Assembly: GCF_000014045.1 (NCBI RefSeq)
Contig: NC_008209.1
Span: 186,001-250,000, forward strand
DNA length: 64,000 nucleotides
Direction of reading: 5' to 3'
Origin: Roseobacter denitrificans OCh 114
Lineage (GTDB): Bacteria > Pseudomonadota > Alphaproteobacteria > Rhodobacterales > Rhodobacteraceae
In this document: piece by piece, positions 48,764 through 57,276 of the stretch
How the letters are laid out: each line of letters opens with the position of its first letter
Numbering within the stretch: position 1 is the stretch's first letter
The notes under the pieces: generated by a model
Databases searched by the model: none
What the model saw: only the letters and a program-made list of their open reading frames with translations
Told to the model about the DNA's origin: nothing
Translations under genes and position numbers: made by a program

Positions 48764-49971
48764 ACACGCTCACCCTGAGCAATACAGACGCCCGGCAGTT
48801 GTTTCTGGACCGGCATGCCCTTGCTGAAACGCCTGCCGGTGCGGCACAGGGTGATGCGCTTCTGGACCTCATCCGCAGACTTGGGTTTGTCCAGTTGGAC
48901 AGCATCAACACCGTGGCGCGGGCGCATGACCTGATCCTTTTTGCGCGACGGCCCCGCTACCGTCCTGAGGCGCTCAAGTCGCTTTATGAAACAGACCACG
49001 CCCTGTTTGAGCATTGGACACATGATGCTGCAGTCATTCCGATGGAATTTTATTCTTGGTGGCAACTGCGACGGCAGCGCGACGCGGAAAAGCTGCGCAA
49101 ACAGTGGAAAAACGGGCGGCGTGGCGGGTTCGAGGCGCAATTTCAAACAATCCTCGATCAAATTCGCGAGCAAGGGCCTGTCAGCTCATCCGATGTCGGG
49201 GCCGGTGAAAAACGTGGTTCAGGCGGGTGGTGGGACTGGCACCCGTCCAAGACCGCCTTGGAATACCTCTGGCGCAGCGGGGCGCTGTGCGTCGTGGGGC
49301 GGGACGGCTTCCGGAAACGCTATGACCTGACGGAGCGCGTGGTGGACGCCGCCCTGCGCGATGCGCCCCTGTCGCAGGACCGGCAGAAAGCAACGATTGA
49401 CTGGTGCTGCACCGGTGCATTGGACCGTTTGGGGTTTGCGACCCCGACCGAACTGGCCGCGTTCTGGGACCACATCACCTTGGCAGAGGCAAAGGAATGG
49501 TGTGCGGCGCAGTTGGCCAAGGGGTGCTTGCAGCCTGTTCAGATCACCTGCGCTGACGGGGGTGCGCGTCACAGTTTTGCGCGCCCGGATCTCGCCGCCG
49601 ATCCCGCGCTTGAACGCCGGGCGAGCAAGCGATTGCGCGTGCTCAGCCCTTTTGATCCGGCTCTGAGGGATCGCAAACGGGCGGAGCGGTTGTTTGGGTT
49701 TACGTACCGAATTGAGGTGTTTGTGCCTGAAGCAAAGCGCACATATGGCTACTATGTCTTCCCCATTCTTCAGGGTGACAAAATCATCGCCCGCGTCGAT
49801 ATGAAGGCCTTCCGCAATGAGGACGTGCTCCGGGTCAAAGCCCTGTGGCCCGAGCCCGGCCTGCGCTGGGGCAAGGGTCGCCAATCGGCATTCGAGGGGG
49901 AACTGACCCGTTTGACCCGACTTGCCGGCGTCAGCAAGGTCGGATTCGAAGACGGCTGGCTGCGGGCCTAG
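48760..49971 (+). CDS. YcaQ/AlkX-like winged-helix DNA glycosylase
   Basis: The 403-residue protein is of the former DUF1006 family, now known from E. coli YcaQ to unhook interstrand cross-links and remove bulky alkylated bases. The catalytic QxD motif is present in GFVQLDSINTVARAHDLILFAR near residue 45. Repeated winged-helix units make up the protein. The ATG at 48760 overlaps the LacI stop by four bases, so translation is coupled to the regulator. The stop codon lies just before repeat copy B. Confidence 0.85.
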   Translation: MNTLTLSNTDARQLFLDRHALAETPAGAAQGDALLDLIRRLGFVQLDSINTVARAHDLILFARRPRYRPEALKSLYETDHALFEHWTHDAAVIPMEFYSWWQLRRQRDAEKLRKQWKNGRRGGFEAQFQTILDQIREQGPVSSSDVGAGEKRGSGGWWDWHPSKTALEYLWRSGALCVVGRDGFRKRYDLTERVVDAALRDAPLSQDRQKATIDWCCTGALDRLGFATPTELAAFWDHITLAEAKEWCAAQLAKGCLQPVQITCADGGARHSFARPDLAADPALERRASKRLRVLSPFDPALRDRKRAERLFGFTYRIEVFVPEAKRTYGYYVFPILQGDKIIARVDMKAFRNEDVLRVKALWPEPGLRWGKGRQSAFEGELTRLTRLAGVSKVGFEDGWLRA

Positions 49972-49972
49972 A

Positions 49973-50069
49973 GCGTCTGACGAAATACCTGAAACATCGA
50001 GTATCACGTAACGCGTTGAAATCCTTGATTTCAGGCAGCGTTACGCGATTCAGGTTTTTCGCATGACGC
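49973..50069. repeat. Palindromic dispersed repeat, copy B
   Basis: This 97-base element is a nested imperfect palindrome. The outer arms (49973-49993 and 50049-50069) match at 17 of 21 positions. A middle pair CGTAACG (50007-50013)/CGTTACG (50039-50045) is perfect, and an inner TGAAATC/GATTTCA pair closes a three-base loop at 50024-50026. It shares 23 identical core bases and its right arm with copy A at 1.3 kb. Like copy A it lies between convergent genes and abuts the minus-strand stop codon. Confidence 0.85.
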
Positions 50070-50070
50070 T

Positions 50071-50772
50071 TTAACCGGGTGGAAAAACCTTGGGGTTCAG
50101 GCTTTGATGGAACCAGTTGAGGTAGGTGTAGATCGAATAGACCGGCAGCCCCGTCGCGCGTCTGAGGTCTGCGGCATAGGGTACCATATTGGTACATTCG
50201 AGCAGGATCGCGCCCGTTTGCGGCGCCGTTTCAACCAGCGTCTGGCCCGCTGCAACAAGCTCATGCCTTGCACGCGCAACATCAAGATCGGCGCGATTTT
50301 CAAGGATCGAGCGTGCGAAATCCGACCCTTCCATCCCCACGATTGCACAGTCTTCTGGCACGGCGGCAACGCGCAGATGCGACGGGCTCAGGCTGGCTTT
50401 CGATATCGTGATGATGCCGAGATTCTTGTCGGGCGCGAGTGTCGCCTGAATTTGCGCAGCCTGCTCAAGCGCGGAGGCGGCAACCGGTACGCCGAGGGCC
50501 TGTGCCAATTGCGGGCGGATCAATGCCAGAAATCCGCATGTCGTGGCGATCCCCGTGCATCCTTCTGCGACCAGACGCTGCCCTTCCCTGACAAAGGCGC
50601 GCACGAAAGGGGCCGTGTCATCGCATACGACAGCCTGTGGCGACGCGCCCGGTACAACCGCGTATTGCACCGGAAAATCCCATGTCTGCGGGTTGCCGAT
50701 ATCTCCGGGGATGCGGGGGAACCTTGTGTCCAGCATCAGAATGCCGAGTTTATCCGCGCCCTTGTTGCTCAT
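50071..50772 (-). CDS. Asp/Glu racemase-family protein
   Basis: The 233-residue protein has the two catalytic cysteines of the aspartate/glutamate/hydantoin racemase superfamily, in IATTCGFLAL near residue 80 and ILLECTNMVPYA near residue 190. It probably interconverts the stereoisomers of an amino acid or related acid. The start at 50772 follows a short gap after the MarR gene, with which it forms an operon. Near genes for an FAD amino-acid oxidoreductase and 5-oxoprolinase suggest an amino-acid substrate. Confidence 0.82.
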   Translation of the reverse strand: MSNKGADKLGILMLDTRFPRIPGDIGNPQTWDFPVQYAVVPGASPQAVVCDDTAPFVRAFVREGQRLVAEGCTGIATTCGFLALIRPQLAQALGVPVAASALEQAAQIQATLAPDKNLGIITISKASLSPSHLRVAAVPEDCAIVGMEGSDFARSILENRADLDVARARHELVAAGQTLVETAPQTGAILLECTNMVPYAADLRRATGLPVYSIYTYLNWFHQSLNPKVFPPG

Positions 50773-50803
50773 TGTGTCAGTTTGCCCGTGTAACAACCGA
50801 TCA

Positions 50804-51319
50804 TCAGTAGGTCGTGGCGGCCCGGGCCGCCTGATCATACTGCCCGGACATCAAACGCAGCAGGGTTGCCGCGCGGCTGACCTGTTCGGGTTCCAACCCC
50901 AAGTCACCCACCGCGCGCAGCAGCAAACCCTCGCGGATGTCGCGGTATCTTTCGCAGGTTTCAGCGCCCTTCTTTGTCGCGACAACGGTTTTTTCCTTGC
51001 CTTGCCGCCCATCTTTGACAAGCCCCGCCTTGATCAGCTTTTTGATCGCATAGTTGACCGTATGCGTGTCCTCCACGTTCAGGACGAGACAAATATCAGC
51101 CAGTTTCTTTGGGCGTTCGCGGTGATAGACGGAATGCAGAACCAGCACATCGAGCGCGCCGAGTTCGGGATAGCCCGCCATCGCAATGGCGCGCACCATC
51201 CAGCGGTGAAACGCGTTTCCCGCCAGCGTCAGGCCAAACTCCAACTCCGATATTTCGGCAAAAGAGCCGCTGGCAAGATGGGCAGATGACACGACCGGTC
51301 CGGGGAAGCTATCAGACAT
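50804..51319 (-). CDS. MarR-family winged-helix regulator
   Basis: The 171-residue protein has a winged-helix core: the segment LNVEDTHTVNYAIKKLIKAGLVKDGRQGKEKTVVATKKG is the recognition helix and wing, given here as residues 79-118. It lies between the racemase, which it precedes in an operon, and the divergent amino-acid oxidoreductase/TRAP genes. A perfect inverted repeat in the gap is a likely binding site. Its ligand may be an amino acid or the TRAP substrate. Confidence 0.85.
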   Translation of the reverse strand: MSDSFPGPVVSSAHLASGSFAEISELEFGLTLAGNAFHRWMVRAIAMAGYPELGALDVLVLHSVYHRERPKKLADICLVLNVEDTHTVNYAIKKLIKAGLVKDGRQGKEKTVVATKKGAETCERYRDIREGLLLRAVGDLGLEPEQVSRAATLLRLMSGQYDQAARAATTY

Positions 51320-51348
51320 AACGCCAGCCTGCGCATCACTGACATTTT

Positions 51349-51365
51349 GTCAACATTTTGTTGAC
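51349..51365. promoter_or_regulatory. Putative MarR operator over the promoter of the FAD oxidoreductase gene
   Basis: GTCAACA and TGTTGAC form a perfect seven-base inverted repeat around TTT. ACATTTTGT is also repeated at an 11-base step (51342 and 51353). The right half overlaps a candidate -35 element TTGACG (51361-51366), with CCTAAT (51384-51389) 17 bases further on. Confidence 0.6.
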
Positions 51366-51453
51366 GTGTTGTGAAAGATTGTTCCTAATGGGGCCAAGAA
51401 TCAGCCCTGAGGTGCGTCTTGTCCTATTCCTGCGTCAGTAGAAAGATGCCGCG

Positions 51454-52695
51454 TTGACCAAAAACGTGGTGGTCATAGGAGCGGGCATCGTCGGCGTGTC
51501 GACGGCGATCTGGCTGAAACGCGCGGGCGCGCAGGTGACAATCATCGACCGGGCAGGACCGGGTAAAGGCACATCTCACGGCAATGCCGGTGTGCTGGCC
51601 GCGGCGGCCATGGTGCCCGTGACCACGCCCGGGTTGATCAGGAAAGCACCGGGCATGCTGTTCAACCCTGATTTCCCGCTGTATCTGCGCTGGTCCTATC
51701 TGCCGAAAATCGCGCCGTGGCTGGTGAAATACCTGTCGAACGCAAATGATGCGGACACCCGGCGCATCGCGCGCGATCTGGCGCCGATTGTGACGGACAG
51801 CGTGAGCCAGCACAAGTCTCTGGTCCGCGAACTGGGGCTGGATGCGTGGGTCACTGAAAGCGATTACTGTTTTGCCTATACCGATGAGGCGGCCTTTAAA
51901 AGCGAGGCCTATGTTTGGGCGCTGCGGCGGGATGCGGGTTTTGAGCCCGAACTGATCCGCGGCGGGGACGTGCAGGACTATGAGCCCAACATCAGCCCAA
52001 GCGTGGGTCTGATCGCTGCGTTGAAAGACCACGGCTTCATCCGTGATCCCGGCGGATACGTACAGGCGCTGGCCAAGGCATTCGACGGGATGGGCGGCAC
52101 AGTCATCACAGCCGAGGTCAAGGATTTCGACCTGAGCGGGGGCCGTATCAGCGGGTTGGAAACCACCGCCGGGCGGATTAACTGCGATGATGCGGTGCTT
52201 GCAACCGGCGTCTGGTCAAAACCCCTGATGAAGAAGCTCGGCCTCAACATCCCGCTGGAGTCAGAGCGCGGCTATCACATCGTATATGAAGACGCGACAG
52301 GCGGACCCGCGCGCCCCACCATGATCGCATCGGGCAAATTTGTGGCCACGCCCATGGCACAGGGTGTGCGCTGCGCCGGTATCGTCGAACTGGGTGGCCT
52401 GCATGCCGGACCTTCCGATGCGCCACTGAAATTCCTGCGCAAAAAGACCAAAGAGACCTTTCCCAACCTGAATGCCACCGCAGAGGTCGAATGGCTGGGG
52501 CACCGGCCCGCGCCGACGGACAGTCTGCCACTGATCGGGCAGATCGGCAAAACCGGCGTGTTCACGGCCTTTGGGCATCACCACATCGGCCTGACCGGTG
52601 GCCCCAAGACCGGACGGCTTGTGGCGGGGCTTGTGATGGAGCACCCTGCCAATCAGGATCTCACCGCCTATGCACCACAGAGATTCCAAAACTAA
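51454..52695 (+). CDS. FAD-dependent oxidoreductase, D-amino-acid dehydrogenase-like (DadA family)
   Basis: The 413-residue protein begins with the dinucleotide-binding strand VVVIGAGIVGVSTAIWLKRAG and ends with GHHHIGLTGGPKTGRLVAGL, the pattern of DadA/DAO enzymes. It probably oxidises a D-amino acid, hydroxyproline isomer or sarcosine-like compound to a keto or imino acid. The start is a TTG at 51454: an in-frame TAG at 51439 leaves no ATG before the Rossmann strand. It is the first gene of a long plus-strand run that continues with the TRAP genes, which makes import followed by oxidation a plausible job. Confidence 0.87.
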   Translation: MTKNVVVIGAGIVGVSTAIWLKRAGAQVTIIDRAGPGKGTSHGNAGVLAAAAMVPVTTPGLIRKAPGMLFNPDFPLYLRWSYLPKIAPWLVKYLSNANDADTRRIARDLAPIVTDSVSQHKSLVRELGLDAWVTESDYCFAYTDEAAFKSEAYVWALRRDAGFEPELIRGGDVQDYEPNISPSVGLIAALKDHGFIRDPGGYVQALAKAFDGMGGTVITAEVKDFDLSGGRISGLETTAGRINCDDAVLATGVWSKPLMKKLGLNIPLESERGYHIVYEDATGGPARPTMIASGKFVATPMAQGVRCAGIVELGGLHAGPSDAPLKFLRKKTKETFPNLNATAEVEWLGHRPAPTDSLPLIGQIGKTGVFTAFGHHHIGLTGGPKTGRLVAGLVMEHPANQDLTAYAPQRFQN

Positions 52696-52715
52696 AAACC
52701 AACATGGAGAACACA

Positions 52716-53705
52716 ATGAAAATGAAAAGAAAACTGATGGCAAGCGTCGCGACAGTGGCGCTGACGGTAACCTCTGCTGTCCCGGCTTTTGCGGCGGAAA
52801 AATGGGACATGCCGATGGCCTATTCCGCGTCCAACTTCCATTCCGAAAACGGCGTCGCCTTTGCGGAATGTGTGGGCGCGGGCACGAATGGCGAGATCAC
52901 CATCGAAGTGCACGCGGGCGGGTCGCTCTTTGCCGGTGCCGACATCAAACGCGCGATCCAGACCGGGCAGGTTCAGATCGGCGAGCGTTTGCTGTCTGGT
53001 CACCAGAACGAAAGCGCCGTGTTCGGGTTTGACAGTGTTCCGTTCCTCGCACCCTCATTTGAGGACAGCGAAAAGCTCTATGCGGCGGCCAAACCTTCCA
53101 TCGAAGCTCTGCTGGATGAGCAAAACCTCGAACTGCTCTACGCCGTGCCATGGCCGCCTCAGGGGCTCTATTTCAAGAAGGAAGTCAACAGTGTGGCCGA
53201 TATGGCCGGTGTGAAATTCCGCTCTTACAACAATACAACCAGCCGTCTTGCCGAGTTGACGGGCATGTTGCCTGTCACCGTGGAAGCCGCAGAAATCAGC
53301 CAGGCATTTGCCACCGGCGTTGCGGAAGCAATGGTGTCGTCGGGGGCCACAGGATATGACCGCAAGGTCTGGGAAAGCCTGACCCATTTCTACGAAGTCG
53401 ACGCATGGCTGCCGCGCAATTACGTGATGGTCAATCAGGATGTCTGGGCCGATGTGTCGGACGCCAACAAGGACGCAATCCGTGCCTGTGCCACCGAAGC
53501 AGAAGCCCGTGGTCTGGAAGCGTCCAAAGCCTATACGCAATTCACCATGGATGGTCTGGCCGCTGGTGGGATGACGGTGCAGCCTGCGGGCGATGCACTG
53601 ATGGCGGAACTGCGCGCGATCGGTGAGACGATGACGACCGAATGGCTTGAGGCCGCGGGCGAGACCGGTGCTGCTCTCGTTGATGCCTACAAAGCGGCTC
53701 AATAA
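52716..53705 (+). CDS. dctP: TRAP transporter solute-binding protein
   Basis: The 329-residue periplasmic receptor has a signal peptide (KRKLMASVATVALTVTSAVPAFA) and TRAP-family blocks such as GEITIEVHAGGSLFAGADIKRAIQTG and DMAGVKFRSYNNTTSRLAELTG. The conserved arginine of KFRSYN would bind a substrate carboxylate. The ATG at 52716 is chosen since GGAGA ends five bases before it, ahead of the ATG at 52704. A 9-base-pair hairpin follows the stop. Confidence 0.9.
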   Translation: MKMKRKLMASVATVALTVTSAVPAFAAEKWDMPMAYSASNFHSENGVAFAECVGAGTNGEITIEVHAGGSLFAGADIKRAIQTGQVQIGERLLSGHQNESAVFGFDSVPFLAPSFEDSEKLYAAAKPSIEALLDEQNLELLYAVPWPPQGLYFKKEVNSVADMAGVKFRSYNNTTSRLAELTGMLPVTVEAAEISQAFATGVAEAMVSSGATGYDRKVWESLTHFYEVDAWLPRNYVMVNQDVWADVSDANKDAIRACATEAEARGLEASKAYTQFTMDGLAAGGMTVQPAGDALMAELRAIGETMTTEWLEAAGETGAALVDAYKAAQ

Positions 53706-53712
53706 AATTCGG

Positions 53713-53737
53713 CGGCGGCCCCAACAACGGGCCGCCG
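53713..53737 (+). terminator. Strong hairpin between TRAP receptor and permease genes
   Basis: CGGCGGCCC (53713-53721) pairs perfectly with GGGCCGCCG (53729-53737) around a seven-base loop. No T run follows. In such operons it may protect the receptor message and reduce read-through, giving more receptor than permease. Confidence 0.6.
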
Positions 53738-53768
53738 TTCGCCAAGGAACCGGGCACGGGAGCCTTTC

Positions 53769-54293
53769 ATGACAGCACTGCGCAAGACACTGGATTTTCT
53801 ATACCATGCGGCCGGGGTTCTGGCGGCGATTTGCCTGATATCCATTCTGCTGCTGATCGTGGCGCAGATGGTGGCCCGCTGGACCGGCGAAATTTTTCCC
53901 GGCGCGCCGGATTACGCAGGCTATGCCATGGCGGCGGCGAGTTTCCTTGCCTTTGCAAATGCGCTGAACCACGGCGCGCATATCCGCGTGTCGATTGTGC
54001 TGAATGCGCTCCCCGCCGGGCCAAAGCGGCTGTTGGAAATCTGGTGTTTCGGTATCGGTGCGGCCATCGCTTGGTATTTCACCTATTACGCCTATTGGTT
54101 CGTCTACTGGTCGTGGAAGTTCAACGAAGTCAGTCAGGGACAGGACGCGACCGCGCTTTGGATTCCGCAATCCGTCATGGTGATCGGCGGCGGGCTTTTG
54201 GCGATCTCCCTGACCGACAACCTGTTCCACGTCATTTTCAAAGGGGATCACCGGATCGTGCGCGATACCGTCGATGATCATTTCGAGGTGTGA
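53769..54293 (+). CDS. dctQ: TRAP transporter small permease subunit
   Basis: The 174-residue protein has four hydrophobic helices and the DctQ pattern, with PGAPDYAGYAMAAASFLAFANALNHGAHIRVS in helices two and three. It assembles with the large subunit in the inner membrane. GGGAG precedes the ATG. The next gene starts five bases beyond the stop. Confidence 0.88.
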   Translation: MTALRKTLDFLYHAAGVLAAICLISILLLIVAQMVARWTGEIFPGAPDYAGYAMAAASFLAFANALNHGAHIRVSIVLNALPAGPKRLLEIWCFGIGAAIAWYFTYYAYWFVYWSWKFNEVSQGQDATALWIPQSVMVIGGGLLAISLTDNLFHVIFKGDHRIVRDTVDDHFEV

Positions 54294-54297
54294 AGCA

Positions 54298-55608
54298 ATG
54301 ACCGAACTATATGCAATTGCCATTTTCCTCGCGGTCCTCTTTTTGCTTCTTGGCACGGGCGTCTGGGTGGGTCTGGCGCTGATGGGTGTCGCTTGGGTCG
54401 GCATGGAGCTTTTCACCACGCGGCCCGTGGGCGATACGATGATCACGACGATCTGGGCGTCTTCCAGCAGTTGGACGCTGACGGCCCTGCCCCTGTTTAT
54501 CTGGATGGGCGAAATCCTCTATCGCACCCGCCTGAGCGAAGACATGTTCAAAGGGCTGTCCCCGTGGCTGGCGCGGCTGCCGGGGGGGCTGGTTCATACC
54601 AATATCGTGTCCTGCACGGTGTTTGCTGCCGTGTCAGGTTCGTCTGCGGCCACGCTGACCACCGTGGGCAAAATGGCGATCCCGGAACTGCGCGCGCGCA
54701 AATACCCCGAGAAAATGGTCATTGGCACGCTGGCCGGAGCGGCCACCCTTGGCCTTATGATCCCACCTTCGCTGGCGCTGATTGTCTATGGTGTGACCGT
54801 GAATGAAAGCATCACAAAGCTGTTTTTCGCGGGTGTGTTTCCAGGCCTGATCCTCGCCAGCATGTTCATGGCCTATGTGGCAATTGTCTCGTTCACGTCA
54901 AAGGACTGGAATCCGACCGTTGAACGGGGCATGAGCTTTGGCGAAAAGGTGCGCAATTCGAAATTCCTCGCGCCTGTCTTTGCACTGATCGCCGTGGTCA
55001 TCGGGTCGATGTATCTGGGCTACGCGACCGCGACCGAAGCCGCCGCCATCGGGGTCATCGGCTCCCTGCTGCTGGCACTGACCCAGGGCTCGCTGACCAT
55101 GGCGTCGTTTCAGGCCAGCCTGATGGGCGCAATGCGCACCTCTGCCATGATCGCCCTGATCCTAGCAGGCGCGGCGTTTCTGAAACTGTCGATGGGCTTT
55201 ACCGGGTTGCCGCGCGCGCTGGCGGACGGGATCGCCGCGATGGAGTTGGGTCGCTTTCAACTGCTCATGGCGCTTCTGGTGTTTTACATCATTTTGGGCA
55301 TGTTTCTGGACGGGATTTCTGCCGTTGTGCTGACCATGGCCATCGTGGAACCCATGGTGCGAGAGGCAGGCATCGACCTCATCTGGTTTGGCATCTTTGT
55401 GGTGGTTGTCGTCGAAATGGCGCAGATCACACCGCCCATCGGGTTCAACCTCTTTGTGCTCCAAGGCATGACGCGACACGAAATGGGGTATATCACCAAG
55501 GCGGCCTTGCCGATGTTCCTGATCATGGTTCTGATGGTCTTTGTGCTGATCTGGTTCCCGCAGATTGCCACCTGGCTGCCTGAAAACCTCAGACAAAACG
55601 CCAGTTAG
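54298..55608 (+). CDS. dctM: TRAP transporter large permease subunit
   Basis: The 436-residue protein has about twelve helices and the DctM features of the DedA-like transporter core, for example VSGSSAATLTTVGKMAIPELRARKYP and GLMIPPSLALIVYGVTVNESITKLFFAG. It uses the sodium or proton gradient for uptake. GAGGTG precedes the ATG at 54298. Its stop overlaps the next start by one base (TAGTG). Confidence 0.92.
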   Translation: MTELYAIAIFLAVLFLLLGTGVWVGLALMGVAWVGMELFTTRPVGDTMITTIWASSSSWTLTALPLFIWMGEILYRTRLSEDMFKGLSPWLARLPGGLVHTNIVSCTVFAAVSGSSAATLTTVGKMAIPELRARKYPEKMVIGTLAGAATLGLMIPPSLALIVYGVTVNESITKLFFAGVFPGLILASMFMAYVAIVSFTSKDWNPTVERGMSFGEKVRNSKFLAPVFALIAVVIGSMYLGYATATEAAAIGVIGSLLLALTQGSLTMASFQASLMGAMRTSAMIALILAGAAFLKLSMGFTGLPRALADGIAAMELGRFQLLMALLVFYIILGMFLDGISAVVLTMAIVEPMVREAGIDLIWFGIFVVVVVEMAQITPPIGFNLFVLQGMTRHEMGYITKAALPMFLIMVLMVFVLIWFPQIATWLPENLRQNAS

Positions 55609-56537
55609 TGCTGAAGGTTCTGTTATGGCGGATTTCGGAAAACGGCAGGCTGGCCTTGATCGTCGGACTGGTCGCGGGGCTGACCTTGCCGGGCCTTGCC
55701 GCTGCATTGCAACCCTGGCTGCCGCAGATGGTGGCCGTATTGCTCGCCATCACGGCGCTGCGGATCGGACATCGCGCGGCCTCGGGGGCCTTGGCGGACC
55801 TGCGCTGGGGGATCGGGTCGGTCGTGGTGTTGCAACTGCTCTTGCCGTTTTGCCTGTTCGCCCTGTGCTGGAGCCTTGGCCTTGCGGGCACGCCGATCGC
55901 ACTGGCTGCCGTTCTGGCAACCGCAGCGCCTGCGATATCGGGCGCGCCAAACCTCGCGTTGATGCTGGGTCAGAACGGCGGACGAATGATGCAGATCCTC
56001 GTATTGGGCACGGCGTTGTTTCCCATCACGGTCCTGCCGTTGCTGTGGATGACGCCACAGCTTGGCGACCCGCATCAGGTGTTGCGCGCGGCACTGTCGC
56101 TGCTGGGGGTGATCATCGCCGCGACCTCTCTGGGCTTTGGGCTGCGTGCCATCGTCTTTCCCAATCCGACCGAAGCGCAGGTCAAGGCGCTCGATGGGCT
56201 GTCGGTACTGGCATTTTCGGCCATCGTCGTCGGGCTGATGGCCGCGCTCAACCCCGCCTTGCGCAACAACGCGCCAGAGGTCGCAATGTGGGCGCTGCTC
56301 GCATTCGCCATCAGCTATGGCGCGCAAATAGTGGTCTATCTGTTTCTGCGCCGCTCGCGCCTCGGACCTGTGGCAGGACCCCTTGCAATTGGCGCAGGCA
56401 ACCGCAATATCGCCCTGTTTCTGGTGGCCCTGCCCGAACAGGTCATGGCCCCCTTGATGGTGTTCATCGGCTGCTGGCAATTGCCCATGTACATGACGCC
56501 GATCCTGTTGCGCTGGCTCTACAAGCCGGAAGGGTGA
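55608..56537 (+). CDS. Bile acid:sodium symporter-like (BASS) membrane protein
   Basis: The 309-residue protein has nine to ten hydrophobic helices. It resembles BASS-type carriers, with NLALMLGQNGGRMMQILVLGTALFPITVLPLLW and GNRNIALFLVALPEQ as the most characteristic segments. The start is GTG, overlapping the dctM stop. BASS proteins move organic acids with sodium. It is odd to find a second transporter for a small acid inside a TRAP-oxoprolinase operon; it could export a product or take up a related solute. Assignment rests on hydrophobic pattern and these short motifs. Confidence 0.65.
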   Translation: MLKVLLWRISENGRLALIVGLVAGLTLPGLAAALQPWLPQMVAVLLAITALRIGHRAASGALADLRWGIGSVVVLQLLLPFCLFALCWSLGLAGTPIALAAVLATAAPAISGAPNLALMLGQNGGRMMQILVLGTALFPITVLPLLWMTPQLGDPHQVLRAALSLLGVIIAATSLGFGLRAIVFPNPTEAQVKALDGLSVLAFSAIVVGLMAALNPALRNNAPEVAMWALLAFAISYGAQIVVYLFLRRSRLGPVAGPLAIGAGNRNIALFLVALPEQVMAPLMVFIGCWQLPMYMTPILLRWLYKPEG

Positions 56538-56538
56538 G

Positions 56539-57276
56539 ATGATGTCCTATCCACAGATCAAGACCGTTGGCCTGTCCGGGTTACTGGTGACTTTCGCCGA
56601 AAAGATGAGCAGCCCGGCAAACCGTGCAGCCCTCGCATTTCGCGCCGCCGTCGTTGCCGCAGACTGGCCGGAGGTGCGCGAGACCAGCATGTCGCTCGTG
56701 TCGGTCTATGTGGTTGCGGATCTGGTGAGCGAAGACATCCCAAAACTGATCACCAAGCTCGAAAACCTGCTGTCCCAGACCGATTGGTACGCAGCACCCC
56801 TGCCCGAGGGGCGCAGGCTCTGGCATGTGCCGACCGTCTATGGCACCGACCTCGCCCCCCAGCTGGAGGAGGCCGCAGAGCTTGCAGGCGTTGATCCCGA
56901 CACCGCCATTCAGCAGCTTTCGACGACCCGCATGCGCGTTTTGACAATCGGCTTTGCCCCGGGACAGCCTTATATGGGCGAGTTGGGCGAAAACTGGAAC
57001 ATCCCACGTCAGCAGGACCTGACCAAAAGCGTGCCAGCGGGGGCACTTGTGGCGGCCATCCGGCAGCTGGTCGTTTTCACGGCCCCCACCCCAACAGGCT
57101 GGCGACACGTGGGGCAAACCGCGTTCGAGAACTTTCGCCAGACCGCCGATCAGCCCTTTGCCCTGACCCCCGGCGATGAGCTTCTGTTTCCGCAGGTCTC
57201 GCGGCAAGCTCTGATGGACATCATGAAATCCGACACATCCGGCAATGGTGGTGCCGAGCGGGAGACACTGCCGTGA
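56539..57276 (+). CDS. pxpB: 5-oxoprolinase subunit B
   Basis: The 245-residue protein is of the KipI/allophanate-hydrolase-subunit-1 type, with the typical FAPGQPYMGELGENWNIPRQ and VAAIRQLVVFTAPTPTGWRHVG segments. With PxpA and PxpC it makes the ATP-dependent 5-oxoprolinase that opens 5-oxoproline (pyroglutamate) to glutamate. It starts two bases after the BASS-like gene. Its end overlaps the pxpC start by four bases (GTGA). Confidence 0.9.
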   Translation: MMSYPQIKTVGLSGLLVTFAEKMSSPANRAALAFRAAVVAADWPEVRETSMSLVSVYVVADLVSEDIPKLITKLENLLSQTDWYAAPLPEGRRLWHVPTVYGTDLAPQLEEAAELAGVDPDTAIQQLSTTRMRVLTIGFAPGQPYMGELGENWNIPRQQDLTKSVPAGALVAAIRQLVVFTAPTPTGWRHVGQTAFENFRQTADQPFALTPGDELLFPQVSRQALMDIMKSDTSGNGGAERETLP

